Assembly (NCBI GenBank): GCA_023313575.1
Contig: JAJTTP010000001.1
Span: 992,001 to 1,056,000, forward strand
Length of the DNA: 64,000 nt
Direction: 5' to 3'
Origin: Eutypella sp. D-1
Lineage: Eukaryota > Ascomycota > Sordariomycetes > Xylariales > Diatrypaceae
Notes under the pieces: generated by a model
What the model was told of the DNA's origin: nothing
Databases searched by the model: none
What the model saw: the letters and a program-made list of their open reading frames with translations, nothing else
Translations under genes and position numbers: made by a program
Shown here: positions 46,298-57,097 of the stretch, in pieces
Layout: the number at the start of each line of letters is the position of its first letter
How positions within the stretch are numbered: the stretch's first letter is position 1

Positions 46298-48821
46298 GAC
46301 GAATGTCGGATAGTAAATGGTTTGTTGATAGGACGGTGAATTGTCAATTGTAGACTGACTGCAGTTGCACGATATCCGGAATTGTCCGAATTTTGTGTCG
46401 AAGCTATATATTGTGTTTCTATTTTTAAGTTTTTCTTGTTTCTTCGGAACCCGGGAGGTGAGTCGCGCGAATGGACGAAAGAAGTATAAAAAAATAAAAA
46501 TGATGTTTTTTTTTATTGTTTCTTTCCCACGTGCAGGCGGATAGTAAGAATTCGCGGTTGCGCAGAAGAAAATATTTAAAAAAAGAAATACAATGGGAGG
46601 GAGGTGGGCGAATCGAAAGAGAAGAAAAAAGCTGATCGGTCGGTTCAAGAGCTTCGGTATGGCTTAAACTTATGGATACGTGCAATCGGAATACTTGCTG
46701 CTAGCTAGAAAAGAAAAAAACGGTGCACAGTTAGATACCGTACATAAAGTATTTCAATATCAATTGTTTTTTTCTTCCGGTTATAATGATTTCTTTCTTT
46801 CTTTTTTCTCCGAATAAAATCGGATCAATTTGATATTTAAAGGACGGGAAATGTAGCGCGCATACCTTGTCAGGGTGTTTAAGTGATGGTGGTCGGAGTA
46901 GTAGTAAAATGCTGGTAATTCGTTACTTTTGTTGTTGTTGTTCTTGTTGTAAGTTGTTGTAATGGTAGTGGTGATGGTGCAGGTTTGGTGGTGGGTGGTG
47001 GAGGATGGTGCTGTTGCTGGTTAATGACTTGATGGTGATTTATTGATTTCTGATGTGGTTCTGGTGCTGGTGGTGATGGCTAGTTTTTTAGTGCATGGAG
47101 CTACCACCTTAGACTAGGTCTTTTTTTTGAGATTTTTCTTATTCTTTTTCTTCTCTGCCAAACTCTTTTTAACTTTGACGTGCCGGAGGAGTCACCTGCC
47201 GGTATGTACTTATCCAAACATAATGTACCTACCTACATGTAGGTATAGGTATAGCTTAAGCTAAGGTCGCTATTAGCCAGATTCATACTTCCTGTCACCT
47301 AAGTTAGGTATGTGAAGAAAAAAATATTGGCAGAAGATTCCTCCAATTGTCATTATCTGAAACCTGAAACCGCATGTTTTCAGTCTATTTTATGGGATTT
47401 TACGTATCATAGACATTCACTGTGAGTCTGTCTACAACATCATGGGCATACATATCTACGTAGGTACATGCCCACCTAGGTACCCAGGTAGGTAGGTCCT
47501 AGGTAAAGAAAGCACGGTCAGTAAATGCTTGTTAGGCCAGTGAATGCTTCCAGTTAACCTTGGGAAGTACATAGCCACACAGATACCTCACAGGTACCTA
47601 CTAAGACCCGCATTCACATATGTACTTAGAGGGTAAGAAATCATTCATTTAGGCTGATAAGGCGATAAGATATACATATACGAGAAAGGTTAAGTGCAAA
47701 TGCACTGCCTAGCGCCCGGCCATGCAGGAATCTAAACTTTAAAGTCTTATCATAAATGACGAAATCCGTATCGCTGTTTAGATATGCATTTATTGAATAA
47801 TTTATACCCCGCTTCAAGCATGCTACCCGTATATAGTTAGCAGCAACACTACCATAGGAGGAAACATGCACTTTCCATAACTTCCCAAATAGGTTCAATT
47901 CAGAACTCTACCTACATACAATATACAATACCATTCTTTTTACACTCCTCCATGACCTCCAAGAATACCTGCCTAGGTACGCAACCACCCGCCGCTAGTG
48001 TGAGGTATACATGTATAAAGTAAAGGTTATATAAACCTGTAGATTCGTCATGGCATTAGAAGCCAGAAGAAATCTAAAAACTTCAAACAATAAAGATTTA
48101 CATAGCTGTTATTCAATTTCATAATCGATCGAATCTTAGTCTTGTAGCTAGCTTCTAGCGGCCCGTTTGCAGCTGTAGCACCTCTATCTGTTAGGCTATC
48201 ATTACTAGCTTACATGAGCCACCAGCTGACAAAGAGCTAACAGCATAGGTCGCGCGTCCAGTTGTAGCACCCGTTTCTCCTTCGCCAGCATCTATTGGAA
48301 AGTCAACTCATCCCATTCGCGATAGTGATTCGAAACAGAACGAATTCAGGGTTCAAGACGGGTCGCATTCGGACTAGTCATAGCCCAAGTCTATGGTGGC
48401 TGAGGTTGGAAGGCAAATGACAAGCAGACGAGTATCAGCAAATAAAGCACTCCAGGAGCCATCGTCACAGCATTGAACCTGCCTAGTGGGTTTACACATC
48501 AAGACGAGAAGGTATAATAAAGGATGCCCGGATATATACTGTGGACATGAGACATTGCAGGTATGACAAAACGAATCGAGTGAGTTGTAGCCTGTGTCAA
48601 GTAACGACTGTAAGTCTGAACATTACTGGACGCCTATCCCGGGTTAGGAGAGTTCCTTCTGTCCAACTAGAAAAGGTTTCTCAGGGGGTTCTCTTTCCAG
48701 CAGTGACAATTCCACCCGGTATAATATAAAATTATGTTCTCAGAGGTGGAGGCTTCCTTCAAAAGCACTGTACATGAAAACTCAGAGAGAGAATCTTGGA
48801 CCGGAGAAGGACCAGCGACGC
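46298..48821. other. Intergenic region upstream of the GYF gene
   Basis: About 2.5 kb without a supported gene. It carries T and A homopolymers (46480-46600, 46700-46810), GTTGTTGTTGTT- and GGTGGTG-type microsatellites at 46930-47080, and a dense patch of ACCTAGGT/TAGGTAGG words at 47220-47510. The part after 47640 is the 3' flank of the aldehyde dehydrogenase gene. The ORF at 47641-47898 (minus) has no domain. Confidence 0.6.
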
Positions 48822-50712
48822 CTAACTTCCCAGCATCACAACCTTGGTCTGGGTCCATTCCATCATGGCTTCTTTGCCAATCTCGAAACCTTGCCCGCTT
48901 TCTGTGGGAGGAGAAAGAAACCGTCAGCGTCTCTCAATGGAACATATATAAATAGTAATGAGGAATAGACCTCTAAAGGGACACGGAACACAGATCCACA
49001 CGGGAGAGAAAGGGAATCTGGGACACTGACGTTTCCAGCCAACTATGGGCGTTGCGGCCGTGAGGCCACCGGCCCCATTGATGATCACGCTACCAGTCTC
49101 GAGGCGGCGTGACAGCCTCAACGCCCGGCCGATATCGCTCGTCCACACTTCGGAAGCCAGTCCGTATTCCGAGTCGTTCGCCCACTCGAGCACCTCTTCC
49201 TCGTCCTCGAACCGGGCGACGACCAGGACCGGCCCGAAGATCTCCTCCTTAAGGACGCGCGCGTCGGGCCGCGGGTCCACGAACATCGTCGGCTGCACGT
49301 AGCAGCCCCTGTCGCCCACGGCCGAGCCTCCGGTGACCAGGGTAGCCTCCTTCTTCCCGGACTCGATGTACGAGAGGACGGTCTTCTTTTGCTGGTGATT
49401 ATACAGCGGCGATGAGAAAGTGCCGCGCTGGAACGGATCGCTCCCTAGGGTAGCCGCATGTTCATCGATAAGCGTCCGGACGCGCGCGATCATCTCCTCG
49501 GCTATCGACTTGTGCAGGTACGCGCGGGTGCGGAGGGCGCAGCCCTGGCCGTTGAGCACGAGGAACGACGCCATGGCCCTCGCTGCGCGGTCAAGATCGG
49601 CGTCAGGGAACACGATGATGGGCGACTTGCCCCCGAGCTCCAGCACGACGCTCTTCAGGTTCGACTCGGCGGCCGCCTTCTGGATGAGCTTCCCGACCTG
49701 CACGCTGCCCGTGAAGCTGATCTTGCGGATCTTCATGTGCGACGCCAAGGCGTGGCCCGCCTCCGCGCCGCCCACCAGGCAGTTCAGCGCGCCGGCCGGA
49801 ATGCCGGCCTCGTTGGCAAGAGACGCTAGAAACAGCGTCGAGAAGGGGTTGCTCTCGCTAGCCTTGATTATCATCGCGTTACCGCAGGCCAGAGCCGGGG
49901 CTACCTTCATAGCAAAGATGTTGACTGGGGCGTTGAACGCGCAGACGCCGGCACATATGCCCCATGGCTCGTGGAGGATATACTGTCACTTCCATGAGCT
50001 ATATCTTCCCAGGGCCTGGGGTAGGTAGTGCATCACCAAACCCCGTCAATTGTTGCGGACGTACTTTTAGATTGTCATCGGTAGCAGCCACGATGTCGCT
50101 TGAGAACTTGTCGATCATAGTCGCGAAGTCTGTAGGCCCTATCAATACTTGGGTACCGGCACAGTTTGACCACACAAGAGTGCGTACACGTGAAGATCTC
50201 TACCGCGAAGTCCGCCTCGAATTTGGCGAATGTGGCGTCTTTCCCAACCAGGATTGCTTCTAGCCAGTGTATCTGAGCGCGATGTTGTTGGATGAGGTCG
50301 GCATATTTTAAGAGTGCATCTCGGCGTTCTTTCTGAAGTACATACACTCATGTCAGGGTTTCGATTCATAGTGACTAGCCACTACCGCACCTAAATGTAA
50401 TTGACCGTCCACTCACAACTTTCATGGCCTGCCAGGACTTAAGTCCTTTCTCGGCAGCTTCGACAGCTTGATCGACATCTCGGGCGTTGGACCACTGGAG
50501 CTCTGGAATGGGTGTTACTCGTCGAGAACGATTCACGAATAAGACGGGATCATGAGATGGCGCATACCGGTTGTTACAAGATCGTCATTCAGCGAAGATA
50601 TAAGGGTGTGCTTGTCATTGCCGCTGCTATCCACAAACCTGCCGTCTATAAAGGATTGGACAGGAATGGGATACTGAGCAAGGTCAAAAGAAGGAACCTC
50701 GAAAGACGCCAT
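48822..50712 (-). CDS. NAD(P)-dependent aldehyde dehydrogenase
   Basis: Oxidises an aldehyde to the carboxylic acid; the substrate cannot be read from sequence. Six exons on the minus strand: 50568-50712, 50417-50502, 50188-50332, 50065-50129, 49031-49982 and 48822-48901. The introns are 65, 84, 58, 82 and 129 nt, and every phase closes to 490 residues, the usual family length. It starts [17 protein letters not shown]. The cofactor region has [13 protein letters not shown] and [26 protein letters not shown] follows. The catalytic Glu262 is in LELGGKSP and the nucleophile Cys295 in LNGQGC, spaced as expected. [10 protein letters not shown] and the last-exon [19 protein letters not shown] complete the fold. 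It is divergently placed from the dehydrogenase at 51334, so a shared promoter is likely. The distance from housekeeping neighbours and the nearby Zn2Cys6 gene suggest an accessory catabolic or secondary role. Confidence 0.93.
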
Positions 50713-51333
50713 TGTGAGTGCAATATCTCTTTATGATGGATCTAGGAATAAAGGAGAGGTCAAATTCAGATCATGCCAGAGGGCATATGCTCGTATTTGA
50801 ACTATTTCCAATTCTATGCTAAACCCATTGTCCATGGCCCAACCAAACCACCGAGACGCCGAAGTATTAGCTGTAATTTGGATCGTGGGTCATCTGCCAC
50901 GGTGATCGAACCTGTCATAATTGAAAGCCTCGGCGGAGTGCTGCTTCTCGGACGTATAAAGGAATGGCCCGTTGGGGAAGTGGTTGGCTCCTCCGAAGCG
51001 GCCCTTGGCACGGCGGAGGTTCGTTCGGGCGAATTGGCTTGGCGGGAAGCTCATCGGAGATGTCAACGGCGGAAGAATTTACCATTATATTTTTGGCTCG
51101 GCATCAACAATAAAACAACGGAATTTTCATATAACTACTTAGAGGGTATGATATATACTGTTATAGCTATATGCATTTATTGTCCGAGTCCAACAGTCCG
51201 CCGAACGGATTGATCCTCCGAAGCTATGGGACAAGAGTATGATCGCATGCGAATATAAAGATCCCATCTTTCGCCTTCCAAACTGAATTCCATTTCACAA
51301 TCCTAGAGAGAATAAGAATCGCCATCCAACACT
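50713..51333. promoter_or_regulatory. Divergent promoter between aldehyde dehydrogenase and SDR
   Basis: A 621-bp stretch between two start codons. A TATA-type box TATAAA at 51254-51259 lies 75 bp before the SDR start. Everted CCG/CGG triplets of the kind bound by Zn2Cys6 dimers are seen at 50993-51001 (CCGAAGCGG) and 51201-51208 (CCGAACGG), with several further CGG words. Two genes read away from it and a Zn2Cys6 gene lies about 1.2 kb further right, so joint control is an inference. Confidence 0.5.
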
Positions 51334-52200
51334 ATGTCCAGTCCAAAGTTGAACGTTTCGCTTAGCTCCCGCGTCTTTAGCGTCACCGGCGGCGCCTCGG
51401 GCATGGGGGCTGCCACCGTGCGCCTTTTGGCTGCGCAGGGAGCCAGCGCCATCTGGATCGCGGACTTGAACGTCGGGAACATGTCTAAGATCAAGGAGGA
51501 AGTCGCCGGAATCAATCCTCATACTCGCGTCTACACTGCCAAGGTCGACGTGGCCAACTCCAAAGAGGTCGACGACTGGATCGCCGGGATCATCGCCGAA
51601 TCTGGTGCGCTCCACGGCGCTGCGAACATCGCGGGCATGCCCCAATCTGTGTTCGGCACCTCGCCCCATATCCTCTCCCAGACCGACGAGGATTGGGCCC
51701 GGATTTTTGGCGTCAACCTGGGCGGAGTCATGTATTGCACGAGGGCGCAACTACGTGCCATGATCAAGATGCCATCTGGCAGCAATCCGGCGATTGTCAA
51801 TTTGGCTAGCATGGCATCGCTATTACCCGGGCCGGGCGCGCTCGCGTACAGTGTCTCGAAGGCTGCAAACGCTCATTTTACGACATGCGTCGCGAAAGAC
51901 GTCTCTTCCCTTGGCATCCGCGTTAATACGGTCTCACCCGGTAAGTTGTGCACCTCCAATCGCGCTGAGGCCTCGGGAGCTAACAAAGGAGAAATAGGAG
52001 TCACCTCGACACCCATGCTGAAGGACTTCTTTGGGGATGTCACCAAGACTGAGACAAGGGAGAAAATGGAGGGCGGCGGATTTCCGATGAATGTATTAGA
52101 TCCGTCCGATGTGGCACGAAGTATCGTGTGGCTGCTGAGCGAAGCCTCACTTCCTATTCATGGAGTAAATCTGCCAGTCCAGGGTATGGTACGGATGTAG
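51334..52200 (+). CDS. Short-chain dehydrogenase/reductase (classical SDR)
   Basis: NAD-type oxidoreductase acting on a carbonyl or alcohol; substrate unknown. Two exons (51334-51940, 51998-52200) give 269 residues, standard for classical SDRs. The 57-nt intron has donor GTAAGT and acceptor AATAG and restores the usual SPG-V-T-STPM stretch. Cofactor motif TGGASGMG is at 18-25, an Asp at the end of strand 2 (WIADLN) favours NAD over NADP, and NIAG follows. The catalytic triad is Ser159, Tyr172 and Lys176 (YSVSK). The start ATG follows a TATA box by 75 bp. It is divergent from the aldehyde dehydrogenase, so the two could act in sequence (alcohol to aldehyde to acid, or a ring-modifying step). 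Because the intron length is a multiple of three with no stop, unspliced mRNA would still be translatable. Confidence 0.94.
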   Translation: MSSPKLNVSLSSRVFSVTGGASGMGAATVRLLAAQGASAIWIADLNVGNMSKIKEEVAGINPHTRVYTAKVDVANSKEVDDWIAGIIAESGALHGAANIAGMPQSVFGTSPHILSQTDEDWARIFGVNLGGVMYCTRAQLRAMIKMPSGSNPAIVNLASMASLLPGPGALAYSVSKAANAHFTTCVAKDVSSLGIRVNTVSPGKLCTSNRAEASGANKGEIGVTSTPMLKDFFGDVTKTETREKMEGGGFPMNVLDPSDVARSIVWLLSEASLPIHGVNLPVQGMVRM

Positions 52201-52552
52201 TTTGACCTAGTAGATATCAGTTACTACAGACGAAGGTTAAGCTACTTTGAGTAGGCGAGCATGATAAAAAGATACAGTATTTGGCTAGATCTAATCCCGG
52301 TCGCCAAGATAAATACTATACGCGTCCTGGGCTTGTACCGACACATCTGCCAGATCAACCGGGCCCCCCAGTCTTTTCGCCCGTTCCTAGATACATAACA
52401 ATTAATTATCTTATCTTAAAGTCACCTTTGATCACATCACAATCTTTCACGATATAACTTTTCCCTAGAGTCCTAGGTGCATCTATGGCGCACTCCTACT
52501 ACCCCGTCGGAACTGCGTTTGCCCACTCAATCTGCTTGCAAACCGTGCATAG
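52201..52552. other. Short intergenic region before the transcription factor
   Basis: A 352-bp stretch between tandem plus-strand genes. It is A+T-rich up to about 52480 and holds no ORF of note. It must contain both the end of the SDR transcript and the promoter of the regulator; no clear TATA box stands out. Confidence 0.6.
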
Positions 52553-54718
52553 ATGCCTAGCTTCCCCCTTGACGTAGAACCGGGTCGCCCGTCGGCACTG
52601 CGGAGGAGGAAGATAAGAAAGGGGACAACTAGTTGCTGGGAATGTAAGTCGTATGATAGCCTCCTTTGACTTTCGGTCGGCTCGAGTTTCTCATTCCTCG
52701 CGCAGGTAAAAGAAGAAAAACGCGATGCTACTTCTCCGCCGCCGAGAGTACTATCTGTGATCCGTGCGAGCGCCGAGGCAAGGCTTGCTTGACTCAGGAT
52801 TACAACGATCCGGGGCCTATCTCAGGGCATCCTAGAGAAGTAAGGGACAGGCAGGATGATCTGCTCGAGACGAATTCCGAACTCGTTGATGCGCCCGCTC
52901 AAAACCTAGAGGTAGATACTGCGGAATCTGCTCCTGCTAGTCCTCACGCGCGAGCCACGATCGACCATCATGCGCGACCTATCCATATGGAATTTTGGGG
53001 CAGCTCTTTGGTAGGACTATCCCGCCATTACTTCCCAAGTTACTCTCCCATATTAACACACATCCATCAACCAGGTCAACATGGATGATGAGTTGGCCTT
53101 GGACTGCTACGGCCTAGGAACCCCGTCGGTAACGCCCCCTGATGATGGACAACATAGGAAAATCAGCCGGCTTCTCCGGGCGACGCTACCCTCTCAACAG
53201 GATGCCGACCTTATTATAGCGTCCGGAAACACCGCTGCATTCCTCCAGTTCTTCACCTTGCCATACGCGGACTTATTCTCCGGCCGCATGCGGTCTGCTG
53301 CCGAGCTCTCTAGGTTACCCGACCACACGGCTCACCCGGTATTACTGGCACGAACCTTGCTATATTTGGCTCACGGTTTGCAGAACCTAGATCCATCTTG
53401 TTTCAATTCGGACCAATTGAATCTCGGCTACACGCGGTCTTCTGCCATGAAGCACTACGTATCTACTGCGTCTCGCCTGGTGACGAGCAATCATGAGATG
53501 ATAGAATCTTTAGAAGGGTTGGAATGTTTGATTCTGGAAGCAGTCTTCCATCATAATGCCTGCAACCTGAAAAGCGCCTGGCTAGGGAACAGACGAGCCT
53601 TAAGTCTAGCCCAACTGATGGAATTTGATACCGCTGACCCGACCAACGTGAAGCGTCTGGACCCTAACTCTCGCATATCGCCGGCCTTTATGTGGTACCG
53701 AATAGTGGGAAACGATATGTCCCTTTCCCTCGCGCTGGGCCTTCGCGCAGGGGTCGCGGAGATTCCATTGTTTCCGCCTAAGCAGATGCCCGAAGATGGC
53801 GAGACAGGGCTTCTCGAGCGCCAACACTATGCTTTGATGTGGCAAATGATTCATCGAGTTGACCATAGGGGTGGGGATATCGAGACTATTCGCAATATTG
53901 ACCGCGAGCTACAGGAAGCTGCGCAGAGTGTGTCCTCCGAGTGGTGGCTTCTTCCCCGCACAAGCTACAGGGAGCGAAGTAGCGGTGTCGATAACACCGG
54001 CAGACTCGATGACGCGATGCGACTGCTCGTCCAGATCACGCATTACTACTTGTTACTTATCCTCCACCTGCCATCAGCGCTTCAGATATGTGCAGACGTG
54101 CACGATTACAGTAGGGTGACTTGCGCTGACTCCAGCCGGGAGCTCCTAAGTCGATACATTCGACTTCGGCGCATGAAACACCCCCCGTTTTGTTGTCGGA
54201 GTATTGACTTATGCGCCTTTACTGCGTGCCTAGCCCTTCTTGTCGTTCATATCACCAGGAAAAACCACCAGCAGTTCGGTTCAGCTAGTGCCCTTGCTCA
54301 CCAGCGCCTGAGCGATCGAGCCACCGTGGAGGAAACGATAGATATCATGCTGCAAATAAGCGAGACCAGTAGCGACTTATCACTGCAGGAGTCGGCCACT
54401 ATGTTAAGAGGCCTCTCAACCATGGAAGAAGACGCAGCCATGAAGTCGCGTGGCCACCCGACAGCACATATGATAGACAGCGGCCCCAGCACTTCGAAGC
54501 GTGCCATGCGCACTAAGATACCATTCTTTGGAACTGTGTATATCACAAGTTCTGGTGTCTCTACCGATCCATTCAATCTTGTCGCCGTCAATCAGGAACT
54601 GGGCACGGAACACGATCTATGGGCTCGAGACATGGATATGCCAATATCCCCTTCAGCATTCATGCCCCAGGGCCACGTGGCTCCGACCTCCCCGGGGCCT
54701 ATTTTGATGTACAGTTAG
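52553..54718 (+). CDS. Zn(II)2Cys6 fungal transcription factor
   Basis: Probable pathway-specific nuclear regulator. Three exons (52553-52643, 52706-53010, 53075-54718) give 679 residues; introns are 62 nt (GTAAGT...CGCAG) and 64 nt (GTAGGA...CCAG). The binuclear zinc cluster is at residues 28-58 with exact spacing C-x2-C-x6-C-x9-C-x2-C-x6-C; intron 1 interrupts the codon of the second Cys. A short basic tract (RRRKIRK) precedes it. The middle and C-terminal parts are the helical fungal-specific regulatory region (LLYLAHGLQNLDP, WLGNRRALSLAQLMEFD, YALMWQMIHRVDHR). It sits between an SDR and a FAD oxidase and 1.8 kb from the aldehyde dehydrogenase, the usual place of a cluster regulator. The start was chosen because it is the ATG that keeps the zinc cluster whole after splicing. 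Confidence 0.93.
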
Positions 54719-55195
54719 CTTTAGTACCAGCTTGACTAATCATGAATTGATAATTATATCGCAATAGTCAAAGTATAGGGGTCGTTGGATTCACTGTGCT
54801 ACGTGTTTGTGCCAAGTCCCTTGGCCCCATTTGACGTTGCACAACATCACATCTGTCAACGTATATGAAAAGATTGGAGGAAATCGGTAAGGGGTCACTA
54901 ATAACCCACTTGATTGATGGTTGATGATTTATGATTTGAGTCTATATTAAACAATGGGTCTTTGTAAATGCAGGGTCTTTTCCTTTCATCTAATACATAA
55001 GTTAAATAACTGTAGTGATGTATATTTAGGGGCTAGTCGCCCATTAGCGCCCCCATTTCCTGATCCCGACAACAGAAGAGCAAAACAGCAATCTTTCTAG
55101 AGCCTGATATTTCTATGAAACGGCAATGCACGCCTATGCAACGTCTAGGAGATAATGCAATATCCCAGAAAGGACTCCTCAGCGCCTGCTGCGAA
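54719..55195. other. Convergent 3' region
   Basis: A 477-bp A+T-rich stretch between the 3' ends of the regulator and the FAD oxidase. No ORF of note was seen apart from a short plus-strand frame (55115-55345) that runs antisense into the oxidase. Confidence 0.6.
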
Positions 55196-56868
55196 CTAAA
55201 CCGGAATCTTGAAGCCGCCCCAGTTCAGTTTAGAAAAGGCATAGCCAGGGTCGTAGCTAGCCCGAACCTCTCGCAGTCGCTCAAGATTCTCCCGGGGGAA
55301 GGTGGTGAACGGATCCTGAAACTCTCCGGCATCGCCCATATATAGGAACTCGCTTGCGACGCCTAAGGCTTGGTTAATAGAGTGGTGGTATTCGACGAAG
55401 CCCTTCGCCCACGCGGTCATCCGTAGATCATCGGCAGCGTTGGCCCATCCGGTGGCGAGTTGCCAAACTGTGATAAGGTGTTAGCCTGACACATCATTAG
55501 GACTTAAAACCTCTCGATAAGACGTACTAATTAGAGGTTCCTCGGGGAGACCCCAAACATTGCCAATGCCATTCTCTTGAGCGATCCGAGCTGCGTTCTT
55601 AGGCATGACGTTAAGTACAAAGGTGGGATAAAGACCTTCTACGTCGGATACCTGTGACAGGGCCTCCTGCCACGCCTGGAAAATCTCGTATAGGCGAGCA
55701 GAAGCATCTGCGCGAACAGTGTGGTGCGCAAACTGGATACTAAACCCGCGAATTAGTCCCTAACTTTACTGAAATCTTGATGCATGCGTATCCAGACTTA
55801 CCGGAACATCTGGTTCGGAGTCTCCTTATCGGTGTGCCAAATCTTCGGCGTCGTGACGTTGTTGATGGTGTTGACAGACGGAATAGCGGAGTAAGCAGCA
55901 AAGCGAGAAGGGGGAGACTCGGTGCCCTCCTGCACACCCATCAAAGATGCGCCAAAAGCCTTGGTTGTCGTGTTGTAAGTGATACTCACGACCGAGCCCG
56001 CGCCGACCGAACCATCATCGCTGAGAGTCATTTGGCTAGTCGCTTCTATGAACTTCTCGATCTGCGGTTCGTCAAATACTTGGATGGTCGTGCTGATCTG
56101 CGGTATTTTCCACGCTTGCATCACAAACCGGGTCACGATGCCGAAGTTGCTCGCGCCGCCTTTCAGAGCCCAAAAGAGCTCCGGGTGGGACGTCGCATTC
56201 GCAACAACCTGAGTGCCATTGCCGAGAACGACATCATAGCTTCTGATGCTGTCCATGGTGTAGCCAAACTTGTTGATGAAGTAGTGGAAGCCGCCTATCA
56301 ACGTGAGGCCAGGGACACCAATAGTCTTAAGCCGGCCACCGTTGGTATAGAGCCCATATTCGTCGAGCGCACCGTATACATCAGCCCACACATTGCCTGG
56401 TCCGATTGATATAGTGGACGATTCCTCGTCAACTGAGATATCTGACAACTTGTCTAAAGCTAGCAGGACTCCACCCTCGATATTGTTTGACCCGGGAAAC
56501 TATTCCTCCCTATTAGTATCAGACTCCGTCCATGAAGGTAAGCAGACACCTACATTCATGTGGCCGCCTCCACGGATAGCAAATTGTGCCTCGCACGTTG
56601 TCAAGATGGACAAAGCTTCAGCGACCTCGTCCGCACTGCCAGGAAAGAACATACAGGCAGGAGCGACGGCGGACCGGACGTCCCAGTAATTGAGGGTTTC
56701 GTTCAAGAAGCTTGCGGACGTGGGAAGAAGGACAGACTCGGGGTGTTTCTGGGAAAGTTCGGAACAGGCAGACTCCACTCTCGACGCGAACGTATTCGAA
56801 CTATTTTTCTGCGCCGCCGCCATCGCGACGACAGCGAACAACGTCGCACCGCGGAACAGAGAATGCAT
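55196..56868 (-). CDS. Secreted berberine-bridge-type FAD-linked oxidase
   Basis: Flavoenzyme of the PCMH/BBE family, which oxidises sugars, alcohols or natural-product intermediates with O2. Four exons on the minus strand: 56554-56868, 55802-56499, 55528-55739 and 55196-55467; introns are 54, 62 and 60 nt and phases close to 498 residues. Residues 1-20 form a signal peptide (LFAVVAMAAAQ). The FAD domain begins near 68 (PACMFFPGSADEVAEAL); RGGGHM ends exon 1 with His103 as the likely covalent FAD ligand, and FPGSNNIEGGV follows. At the usual second attachment point the sequence is FGYTMDSI, with Met187 where bicovalent members have Cys. The BBE C-terminal motif is present (SYDPGYAF, KLNWGGFKI). 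A TATA-type box lies at 56959-56966. Its place next to the regulator suggests shared control. Confidence 0.92.
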
Positions 56869-56958
56869 GATGTTGACGCTTGAAAAGATATGCCACTAGA
56901 TGTTCTATTGATAATTAAATATCCCCATAATTATAATCATCTTGGGGAAGACGCGACC

Positions 56959-56966
56959 TTTATATA
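56959..56966 (-). promoter_or_regulatory. TATA-type box of the FAD oxidase gene
   Basis: On the minus strand the sequence reads TATATAAA, about 91 bp before the start codon at 56868. Confidence 0.5.
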
Positions 56967-57085
56967 TCCTCATTTCTATACTGACAAGCCCTTGATGTTT
57001 TGCTCCACAGCCTTGAATCGGTTGGCTATTTAGGGGTTCGTACAGTCGTCGTACAAATCGTATATAGGACCCATTTTCGTATATT

Positions 57086-57097
57086 CGGCATATTCCG
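57086..57097. promoter_or_regulatory. CGG-N6-CCG palindrome, candidate Zn2Cys6 site
   Basis: CGGCATATTCCG: inverted CGG triplets with a six-base spacer, the layout recognised by several Zn2Cys6 dimers such as UaY and Ppr1. It lies about 218 bp before the FAD oxidase start. The embedded Zn2Cys6 protein is the natural candidate to bind it; this is inference. Confidence 0.4.
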
